Of a stretch of DNA of 64,000 nt, positions 56,771 to 64,000 are shown in pieces (position 1 is the first letter of the stretch; each line of letters opens with the position of its first letter). This stretch comes from Noviherbaspirillum pedocola. Its GTDB lineage: Bacteria > Pseudomonadota > Gammaproteobacteria > Burkholderiales > Burkholderiaceae_D. The stretch is from positions 1 to 64,000 of the forward strand of contig NZ_JAEPBG010000008.1 in assembly GCF_016632335.1 (NCBI RefSeq), written 5' to 3'. The notes below the pieces were generated by a model, which saw nothing but the letters and a program-made list of their open reading frames with translations, did not search any database and was not told where the DNA came from. Made by a program: the position numbers and the translations under genes.

Positions 56771-58714
56771 TCATGCGCCCTCCCCTGACCTCGCCGCGGC
56801 GCCAGCTTGCAGCCCCTCACGCAACACCCGAATATCGCCATTGCGACGCGTGAAGCCGGCGGCATCGAGATGCGCCAGCAGCGGCACCGTGAACTTGCGC
56901 GTGGAACCGAGCAGGCCGCGCGCCTCGGAAACCGTGAAACGCGCCGGCGCCGGATAGGCGCTGCGTATGCGTGCCTTCGCCGCTTCGATGGCCTCGCGGT
57001 GAAAGGCGATGCGCTGCCCGGGTAACTGGCCCGTGAGCAGCAGGATGCGTCCCTGCTCCACCAGCATGTGGAACAGTGCCGCACTGGCGCGCTCGATGGT
57101 GTAGTCCTCAACATCCGGCGGCGTCACACCACCCTGCAGGAAATGCGCTTCGATCTGCTCGGCCCGCCCCCTCGCCTTTGCATCCAGCGCCGCAAACGGA
57201 TCATGGCCGGGCAGCCATGCCAGCCCGTTGCCGAACGCGATGTTGCCGCTGGACGCCAGGCCACGCAGGATGGACTTGAACAGCTTGTCATCGACCTCGC
57301 GCGGCAGGCTGGCGCGGCAAAGCGGCAGCGGTGCGCCGGCACGCGCCGGCTCGCGCCGATGGAAGTCGCGCAGGCAGGCCAGCAGTGCCTCGCACAGCGC
57401 ATCGTGATGCTGAAGATGCAGCACAGTCGCGCCATGCAAGCGCGCGTAGCCGTCGATTGCCGCTCGGGCAGCATCACTGTCGCAGCCGAGCATCTCAGCG
57501 ATGCGCGGCAGCGGCATGCCGGCAATGCCGCTGCCGCGCAGGCGCTCGGCAAGCGCTTCATCGCCGCGGCCGCGCGCCAGTACCGCCAAGCGCTGCCGCA
57601 CGGCGCCGTCGCCGCGGCGATGGCGGCCCGCGGCGACATCGAGGAGCCGCCCGCCGCCCAGCGTCGCTGCAGGCGATTCGCGCCGCAGGATAAAGGCTTC
57701 GCCAGCGGCCGCGGCAACAGGCCTGGCAGTGCGGAGTTGCCCAAGTCCAGCCTCGCCGGGGGCGAGCGTCTCCTTGCCCAGCAGCCGCACCCGCGCCGCG
57801 ACATCGGTCGCGCCGAACAGCAGGCGCAGCGTCTGCCCGTTGGCAATCGGCGCCGGCGCATCGGGGGTGACGCGTATCTCGGCGTCGAGCCATTCACCGA
57901 GCTTCAACAGGCCTGGCGCGGCCAGCACATCGCCGCGCGTCACGTCCTGCGGCTTCACATGGCGCAGGTTCACGCCGACGCGCTGACCCGCATGGACCAT
58001 GTTCACCTCGCGCCCGTGCATTTCGAGCTGGCGCACCGTGGCGCGCCGGCCTGAAGGCATCAGCTCTAGTTCTTCGCCGATGGCAATACGCCCGGCGCGC
58101 AAGGTGCCGGTAACGATGGTGCCGTGGCCGGGCAGGCTGAACACCCGGTCGATCGGCAGATAGCCGCGTGCAAGGGAGGGCGCGGCATCCTCATGCGCGA
58201 GGAGCAGGCCGCGCAGCGCCGCCTTGAGCTCGGCGATGCCTTCGCCGCTAATAATTGATGTCGCCACTGCCGGCGCGAATTCCAGCGGCGTTCCCTTCAG
58301 CCGCATGCGCAGCCGGCGCAGCAGCGCATCGCGTTCGGCACCAGGCACAAGGTCACTCTTGGTGATCGCGATCACGCCGCGCGACACGCCGATGAGTTCA
58401 ATGATGGCCAGGTGCTCGAGCGTCTGCGGCTTGATGCCCTCGCGCGCATCGACCACGAGCAAGGCCGCATCGATGCCGGTTGCGCCCGCAATCATCGTGC
58501 GCACGAAGGCTTCATGCCCCGGCACATCGATCACATCGACGATGCCTTCTTCGAAGCCCAGCCATGCAAAGCCGAGCACGATGGACATGCCGCGCTCTTT
58601 CTCCTCCTTCAACCGATCGGTGTCAGTGCCGGTAAGCGCTCGTACCAGGCTGGTCTTGCCATGGTCGACGTGGCCGATCACGCCCAGCGTCAGGTGCGCA
58701 TTGCCGCCGTTCAT
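56771..58714 (-). CDS. selB: selenocysteine-specific elongation factor SelB
   Basis: 647 residues. The G domain opens with GVIGHVDHGKTSLVRALTG and carries DVPGHEAFVRT and ITKSDLV. Two beta-barrel domains and a C-terminal series of winged helices (about 370-640) that bind the SECIS hairpin follow. SelB brings Sec-tRNA to an in-frame UGA. The ATG at 58714 with GGAG upstream is preferred over a GTG seven codons earlier. It lies upstream of selC on the same strand and diverges from the formate dehydrogenase operon, whose fdhA is its likely client. Confidence 0.95.
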   Translation of the reverse strand: MNGGNAHLTLGVIGHVDHGKTSLVRALTGTDTDRLKEEKERGMSIVLGFAWLGFEEGIVDVIDVPGHEAFVRTMIAGATGIDAALLVVDAREGIKPQTLEHLAIIELIGVSRGVIAITKSDLVPGAERDALLRRLRMRLKGTPLEFAPAVATSIISGEGIAELKAALRGLLLAHEDAAPSLARGYLPIDRVFSLPGHGTIVTGTLRAGRIAIGEELELMPSGRRATVRQLEMHGREVNMVHAGQRVGVNLRHVKPQDVTRGDVLAAPGLLKLGEWLDAEIRVTPDAPAPIANGQTLRLLFGATDVAARVRLLGKETLAPGEAGLGQLRTARPVAAAAGEAFILRRESPAATLGGGRLLDVAAGRHRRGDGAVRQRLAVLARGRGDEALAERLRGSGIAGMPLPRIAEMLGCDSDAARAAIDGYARLHGATVLHLQHHDALCEALLACLRDFHRREPARAGAPLPLCRASLPREVDDKLFKSILRGLASSGNIAFGNGLAWLPGHDPFAALDAKARGRAEQIEAHFLQGGVTPPDVEDYTIERASAALFHMLVEQGRILLLTGQLPGQRIAFHREAIEAAKARIRSAYPAPARFTVSEARGLLGSTRKFTVPLLAHLDAAGFTRRNGDIRVLREGLQAGAAARSGEGA

Positions 58715-58998
58715 GCGGGCATGCTCCACGCGCACTCAAGGCAGCGCAAAGCAGTTTGAATCAAGGAAACAGACGAGGCACAAGCGTGTAAATTTTTCAT
58801 AGTTTTGTACAAAGCTACTTGCGACAAGGTGAATTGCCACGGCGCATTTGCAGAACATGCACACGCAATCGCCTGCATACGCTGCAGATCATCGAATGCC
58901 CCGTTGTTTGTTGGTCAGGTGCACTGCAAATTCCACACCATATCGGCGGGCATGCGTCTTGCACCGCAAGGCGGATATCTCGACATGGGCAAGCAAGC

Positions 58999-59244
58999 AT
59001 GGATACCCACGACGGCGTCATCACGCTCGTACAGGAACATCGTTTTCATTTGACCGGCGAGGACGGCAGCCACCGGCTCTTCATCCTTGCGCATAACGCG
59101 CCGCTGGAGTGGCGTGACCTCGAAAGCTTCGAGCGCAGCGGCAGTCATGTGCGCGTGCGCTACGACGCGGCGCCGGGCATGATCGCCCGCACCGCGCATG
59201 ATGTCGTCGAAATTGAACAGCTACATCAAGGAAACCCAGCATGA
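58999..59244 (+). CDS. small protein coupled to fdhA
   Basis: 81 residues, family unknown. The sequence (ITLVQEHRFHLTGEDGSHRLFILAH, GSHVRVRYDAAPG) suggests a small beta-barrel with basic and aromatic residues, perhaps OB-like; there is no signal peptide. The stop TGA overlaps the fdhA ATG (ATGA), so translation is coupled. It could be an assembly or regulatory factor of the dehydrogenase. No strong ribosome site is seen before the ATG at 58999. Confidence 0.65.
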   Translation: MDTHDGVITLVQEHRFHLTGEDGSHRLFILAHNAPLEWRDLESFERSGSHVRVRYDAAPGMIARTAHDVVEIEQLHQGNPA

Positions 59245-62200
59245 CCAAGAACCACACCACGCCGGCACGCCGCCTTGCCGGTTTCCTGAAGGACTGGTCG
59301 CTGCCCCGCCAGGCCGCCGGTCAGGACCCGATGTCCAAGGCGGCCAAGAGCAGCATGTCGGAAAAGCTGCGTCCGCGGCTGGAAGAGGCCGATACCGTGG
59401 GCACCAGCATCTGCCCGTATTGCGCGGTCGGCTGTGCGCAGCTGGTGTATGCGAAGTCGGGAAAGATCATTCACATCGAAGGTGACCCGCGCAGCCCGAT
59501 CAACCAGGGCACGCTGTGCCCGAAGGGTGCGGCCACCTTCGGCTGGGCCACCAGCGAAGCGCGCATCAACCGCGTGCTGTACCGCGCGCCGCACGGCGAG
59601 CGCTGGGAAGAACGGCCGCTGGACTGGGCGATGGACCGCATTGCGCATCTGGTCAAGCAAACCCGCGATGAGACCTTCGTCGAAAAGCTGCCCAGCGGCG
59701 AGACCGTGAACCATACGCTGGGCATAGGCTCGCTTGGCGGGGCCACGCTGGACAATGAAGAAAACTATCTGCTGAAGAAGCTCTTCTCCGGCGGGCTCGG
59801 TATGGTCTGGATCGAAAACCAGGCACGAATATGACATAGCTCCTCGGTGCCCAGTTTGGGTACCACCTACGGTCGCGGCGCCGCCACCATGCCGCAATGG
59901 GATCTCGCCAACTCGGACGTCGTGCTGGTGATGGGATCCAACATGGCTGAAAACCATCCGATCGCCTTCCGCTTCGCGCTGCAGGCGAAGGATCATGGCG
60001 CGACCATCATCCATGCCGATCCGCGCTTCACGCGCACCTCGGCCATGGCCGACATCTATGCGCCGGTGCGCGCGGGCAGCGACATCGCTTTCCTCGGCGG
60101 CATCATTCGCTACATACTCGAGAACGATCTCTGGTTCCGGGATTACGCGATGGCCTATACCAACCTGTCGACCATCATCGACGAGCGCTTCCGCGATGCG
60201 AGCGAACTCGACGGATTGTTTTCAGGCTGGGACAAGGAAGGCCGCAAATACACCTATGACAGCTGGCAGTACAAGGGCATGGTGGTGCCGTCCTCGCTGG
60301 CCGAGCATTACGTCAGCACCACCGAGTCGTTCAGCGACGGCACCAAGCGCATGACCGAAGGGCCGCCGCAGCGCGATGAAACGCTGCAGCATCCTTTCTG
60401 TGTGTACCAGATCCTCAAGCGCCATTACGCGGCTTATACGCCCGAGATGGTCGAGGAAGTGACCGGCTGCCCCAAGGAGACGTTTCTGCGCGTGGCCGAA
60501 GCGCTGGCGAAGAATTCCGGGCGCGAGCGCACCGGCGCGATCTGCTATGCGGTCGGCTGGACGCATCACACCACCGGCGTGCAGATGATCCGTGCGGCCG
60601 GCATCATCCAGTCGCTGCTCGGCAATACCGGCCGGCCCGGCGGCGGCATCCTGGCGCTGCGCGGCCATTCCAGCATCCAGGGATCGACCGACATACCGAC
60701 CCTGTACAACCTGCTGCCCGGCTACCTGCCGCAGCCGCAGGCCTTCAAGCCGCATGCCACGCTGAAGGGCTACCTCGAAGTTGAAACCACGCCGACCGGC
60801 TGGTGGTACAACTTCCCGAAGTACATGATCAGCCTGATGCGCGCCTGGTACGGCGATGCAGCGACGCCGAAAAACGAGTGGGGCTATCAGTGGCTGCCGA
60901 AAAACGTTGGCGATCATTCGCAGCTGCCAATGACCCTGGCCATGCGCGACCGGCTGATCCGCGGCATGTTCATCATCGGCCAGAACCCGGCGATCGGCGG
61001 CAGCAACTCGGCGCAAACGGTGCAGCGCGGCCTGGCCAATCTCGACTGGCTGGTGGTGCGCGACTTTACCGAGACTGAGACCGCATCGTTCTGGTATGCC
61101 GGGCATCCGGTGAAGGCCGGCGACATCGCGCCGAAGGATATCGCCACCGAGGTGTTCCTGATGCCGAGCTCGCTGGCTGCCGGCGAGAAGGAAGGCACTT
61201 TCACCAACACCCATCGCCTGGTGCAATGGCATGACAAGATCGTTGACGCCCCCGGCGACAACCGCTCGGACCTGTGGTTCGTGCATCACCTCGCCAAGCG
61301 CCTGAAAGCGCTGTATGCCGACAGTACCAAGCCGTGCGACGCGGCGATCCAAAACCTCACCTGGGACTATGGCGAAAAGGGTGAGCATGCCGATTGCGCG
61401 GCCGAGGATGTGCTGAAGGAGATGAATGGCTACACCTGGCCGCAGAAGCAGCAGATCGAGTCGTTCCAGGATCTCAAGGACGATGGCTCTACCGCCTGCG
61501 GCGCCTGGATCTATACCGGCGTCTATCCGAAGGAAGACCACAACCAGGCGCAGTCGCGCAAGCCGGACGGGCCCGACGGCCCGGGCACACATCTCGGCTG
61601 GGCTTTCGCGTGGCCGGCGAACCGGCGCACGATGTACAACCGCGCCGCTGCCGATCCCGAAGGCAAGCCATGGTCCGAGCGCAAGAAGCTGACGTGGTGG
61701 GACGAGGCCAAGAGCGAATGGCAATGCCTGGACGCACTCGACTTCGAGCCGAAAAAACGGCCGGATTACCAGCCGGACTGGAACAGCAAGCCGCAAGGCA
61801 TGGATGCGCTCTCAGGCTCGGAGCCGTTCATCATGATCGCCGACGGCAGGTCTTCGCTGTTCGTGCCTTCGGGCCTGAAGGATGCGCCGCTGCCCACGCA
61901 TTACGAGCCGGTGGAGTCGCCGGTGAAGAACCCGATGTATGCGCAGCAGGACAACCCGACCGCTAAGAAATTCGAGCGCGAGTACAACGTCTACCATGCG
62001 CCGGCCGATCCGCGTTATCCGTATGCCTTCACCACCTACCGCCTGACCGAGCATCATTCCGGCGGCACGCCGACGCGCTCGGTGGCTTCCACCGCCGAGC
62101 TGCAGCCGGAAGGCTTCGCCGAGATACCGACCGAGCTGGCGCAGGATCTCGGCATTGCCAACCTCGACTGGGTGGTGCTGTCGACCGCGCGCGGCGAAAT

Positions 62201-62453
62201 CGAAACCAAGGCCATGGTCACCGACCGGCTGCGGCCGTTCCAGATCGATGGACGCCGCATCTATCAGATCGGCATGCCCTTCCATTTCGGCTGGGCGGGC
62301 TTCGCCACCGGCGACATCGCCAATGTGCTGTCCTCGGTGGTCGGCGATCCGAACACCTCGATCCACGAAGGCAAGGCCTTCACCTGCAATCTGCGCCCGG
62401 GTCGCTTGCCCAGCAATCCGCACCCCGGCGCCGGAGGAAACGATGGAGCTTAA
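59241..62453 (+). CDS. fdhA: selenocysteine-containing formate dehydrogenase, catalytic subunit
   Basis: 1070 residues if the TGA at 59832-59834 (codon 198) is read as selenocysteine. Sequence before it (WIENQARI) and after it (HSSSVPSLGTTYGRGA) is the conserved active-site region of Sec/Cys formate dehydrogenases, and the frame is open on both sides. The N-terminus has a [4Fe-4S] site (CPYCAVGC, then GTLCPKGA). Molybdopterin-binding stretches follow (DVVLVMGSNMAENHP, NPAIGGSN) and the C-terminal domain is of the FdhA type. It oxidises formate to CO2. No clear twin-arginine motif is visible. A SECIS-like hairpin follows the TGA, and selB and selC lie close by. Confidence 0.95.
59832..59864 (+). 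promoter_or_regulatory. Sec codon TGA and SECIS-like hairpin
   Basis: TGA at 59832-59834 is followed after 11 bases by GGTGCCC (59846-59852), loop AGTTT and GGGTACC (59858-59864), a seven-pair stem including one G-U. The spacing equals that of E. coli fdhF, where the stem begins 11 bases after UGA. It should be bound by SelB. Confidence 0.85.
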
Positions 62454-63354
62454 GGACAGAATGACCGAGCACCAGGAATCGGTGATGCATCATCCGATAC
62501 CGAATGAATCCGAACTGACCGCGGGCGTAACGATCACGCCGGGCAGGCGTTACGGCTTCTTCACCGATACCACGCGCTGCATCGGCTGCAAGGCTTGCGA
62601 AGTCGCGTGCAAGGAATGGAACGGCCTGCCGGCCGACCATCTGTCGCTGTCGGGCATGAGCTATGACAATACCCGCGCGTTGTCGGCCAATACCTGGCGC
62701 CATGTAGCCTTCATCGAAAAGCTTGAGGACGGCGGCGCACGGCCCACGGCTATGCCGCCCTATCAAAGCCACTGGCTGATGATGAGCGACGTCTGCAAGC
62801 ACTGCGCCAATGCCGGCTGTCTCGAAGCCTGCCCGACCGGCGCGCTGTTCCGGACCGAGTTCGATACCGTCGTGGTGCAGCAGGACATCTGCAATGGCTG
62901 CGGCTATTGCGTGCCGGCCTGCCCGTTCGGCGTAGTGGAGTTGTCCGAGATCGATGGGAAGGCGCACAAGTGCACGCTGTGCTACGACAGGCTCAAGGGC
63001 GGCATGGAACCGGCCTGCGCCAAGTCCTGTCCGACCGATTCGATACAGTTCGGCGAAATCCCGGAGCTGCATGCGCGCGCGGCCAGGCGCGTCGAACAGC
63101 TGCACGACATGGGCGTGACGAGCGCCTATCTGTACGGCACCCCGGGCGCGCCCGGCGCCACCGGCGGCATTGAAGAGCTGAACGCCTTCTTCCTGCTTAC
63201 CGACCGGCCGCAGGTCTACAACCTGCCCGAAGCGCCGACGCTGCCGCGCACACGCATCGCGCCGGCGCTGATGACGGGCATCGCCACGATGGCCGGCCTC
63301 GCATTGGCCGCCGCGGCGATGCTCTCCGGCGGCGCGAAGGAGAAAGGCGCATGA
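62443..63354 (+). CDS. fdhB: formate dehydrogenase iron-sulfur subunit
   Basis: 303 residues with four [4Fe-4S] motifs: CIGCKACEVACKEW, CKHCANAGCLEACP, CNGCGYCVPACP and CTLCYDRLKGGMEPACAKSCP. A C-terminal hydrophobic helix (about 273-295) anchors it. It passes electrons from FdhA to the membrane subunit. The ATG at 62443 has GGAGG five bases upstream and overlaps the fdhA end by 11 bases. The stop overlaps the next gene's start (ATGA), so all three subunits are coupled. Confidence 0.94.
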   Translation: MELKDRMTEHQESVMHHPIPNESELTAGVTITPGRRYGFFTDTTRCIGCKACEVACKEWNGLPADHLSLSGMSYDNTRALSANTWRHVAFIEKLEDGGARPTAMPPYQSHWLMMSDVCKHCANAGCLEACPTGALFRTEFDTVVVQQDICNGCGYCVPACPFGVVELSEIDGKAHKCTLCYDRLKGGMEPACAKSCPTDSIQFGEIPELHARAARRVEQLHDMGVTSAYLYGTPGAPGATGGIEELNAFFLLTDRPQVYNLPEAPTLPRTRIAPALMTGIATMAGLALAAAAMLSGGAKEKGA

Positions 63355-64000
63355 ACGCGAAGATACCGACGCCATTGACCGAGCTGTCGCCGTATCCGCT
63401 GCCGCCGACACTGCAGTCCGAACCGCTGCCGGGAGTGCCGCTGGAACAACCGCAGGCCACATCCACGCCGTATGACGGCCCGACCTATTACGGCCATCCC
63501 GCTGTGAAGCCGGCCGGCTACGGCGCGCTGGTGTGGGGCTACACCTGGGTCGCGGGACTGGCCGGCAGCGCGCAGATCATCGCCACGCTGGCCGACTTCA
63601 CCGGCCGCTCGCGCTATGCCAGCCTGGTGCGCAATGCCCGCTATCTCGCCAGCGGCGCCTCGATCGTCGGGCCGGTGCTGCTGATCGCGGACCTGCATAC
63701 GCCGCAGCGCTGGTACAACATGCTGCGCATCTTCCGCAAGACTTCGCCGATGTCGATCGGCTCGTACATCCTCACCAGCTTTTCCGGCTTCACCGGGCTG
63801 ACTGCGATTGCGCAATTCTTCAAGAGTCCGCGCCGACGCTGGACGCGGACGCTGGCGCGCGCCGCGCAACTGCCGGCCGGCCTGACCGGCGTTGGCATGA
63901 GCACCTATACCGGCTCGCTGATTTCAGCGACCAGTTCGCCGACCTGGGCAGCGCAGCCGCGCCTGATCAGCGCGCGCTTCGCCTGTTCGGCGATGGCCAG
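63351..64000 (+). CDS. NrfD/PsrC-type membrane subunit of formate dehydrogenase (partial)
   Basis: At least 216 residues, cut by the window end. After a polar Pro-rich N-terminus (1-55) come membrane helices (YGALVWGYTWVAGLAGSAQIIATL, SIVGPVLLIADL, SIGSYILTSFSGFTGLTAIAQF). The HTPQRWYNMLR motif after the second helix is typical of NrfD/PsrC proteins, which bind quinone and lack haem. It therefore replaces the cytochrome b subunit FdnI. AAGGAG precedes the ATG, which overlaps the fdhB stop. Confidence 0.88.
   Translation, partial: MNAKIPTPLTELSPYPLPPTLQSEPLPGVPLEQPQATSTPYDGPTYYGHPAVKPAGYGALVWGYTWVAGLAGSAQIIATLADFTGRSRYASLVRNARYLASGASIVGPVLLIADLHTPQRWYNMLRIFRKTSPMSIGSYILTSFSGFTGLTAIAQFFKSPRRRWTRTLARAAQLPAGLTGVGMSTYTGSLISATSSPTWAAQPRLISARFACSAMA

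Noticed and set aside
58833-58852. Possible sigma-54 promoter upstream of the fdh operon (TGCCACGGCGCATTTGC)
   Set aside because: The -24 GG is absent and the distance between the two elements is two bases too long for a sigma-54 site.
59835-62453. Frame-disrupted fdhA treated as a pseudogene, or the second part as a separate gene starting at 59847
   Set aside because: The residues on both sides of the TGA are the conserved Sec site, the phase is kept and selB/selC are nearby. ATG-like starts after the TGA would remove an essential domain.

Overview
This GC-rich window looks like a chromosomal segment of a betaproteobacterium, order Burkholderiales, most likely Oxalobacteraceae. The lineage rests on protein types and neighbourhoods. 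These are a PhaM-type PHB granule protein, the DUF2782-thrB-BPSS1780 cluster beside polA, an E. coli-type gshA, and a respiratory selenocysteine formate dehydrogenase with selB and selC. No species can be named from the sequence alone. Nothing looks like a plasmid, prophage or CRISPR locus. Mobile DNA is limited to the edge of an IS5-like transposase at the left end, one MITE-like element and several families of palindromic intergenic repeats.

Layout. 0-4.6 kb: IS fragment, a small unknown gene, a Rieske oxygenase, a 3-mercaptopyruvate sulfurtransferase, a ZIP metal transporter and a Tat-exported dienelactone hydrolase. 4.7-11.3 kb: polA and a LOG-family gene diverging from directly adjacent start codons, then DUF2782-thrB-BPSS1780 and a BON-LysM protein. 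11.3-15.2 kb: RfaE2-type adenylyltransferase with a ferritin-like diiron protein, glutathione peroxidase and a CYTH-CHAD phosphatase. 15.3-22.7 kb: two large PAS-rich hybrid histidine kinases with related N-terminal halves, separated by two small genes. 22.7-27.0 kb: phaM, two tandem DUF3108 genes, queC and two small envelope proteins. 27.3-33.8 kb: a third, membrane-bound hybrid kinase, gshA, an AI-2E-family transporter, a MITE-like element and pssA.

33.8-44.4 kb is a two-partner secretion locus. An FhaC/ShlB-type outer-membrane transporter is followed 21 bp later by a 2936-residue filamentous-haemagglutinin-like exoprotein with no recognisable C-terminal toxin or immunity gene. 44.6-49.2 kb: UDP-galactopyranose mutase, DctA and MntH, the last with a translationally coupled leader ORF. 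49.5-53.1 kb: an unknown Ala/Pro-rich membrane protein, a REC-GGDEF diguanylate cyclase, a small secreted protein and a PEBP-like protein. 53.15-53.95 kb is non-coding and built from a large imperfect palindrome, short tandem repeats and a REP-like hairpin.

54-64 kb holds a BON lipoprotein, a CDF transporter, a dihaem cytochrome c, tRNA-Sec (selC), selB and a formate dehydrogenase operon. The operon reads small coupled ORF, fdhA, fdhB, then an NrfD-type membrane subunit that runs off the window. fdhA is interrupted by an in-frame TGA followed by a SECIS-like hairpin. With selB and selC close by, this reads as one selenocysteine-containing gene, not two ORFs or a pseudogene. Formate oxidation, the NrfD quinone-interacting subunit and possibly the dihaem cytochrome would form an electron-transfer module. 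selA and fdhE are not inside the window.
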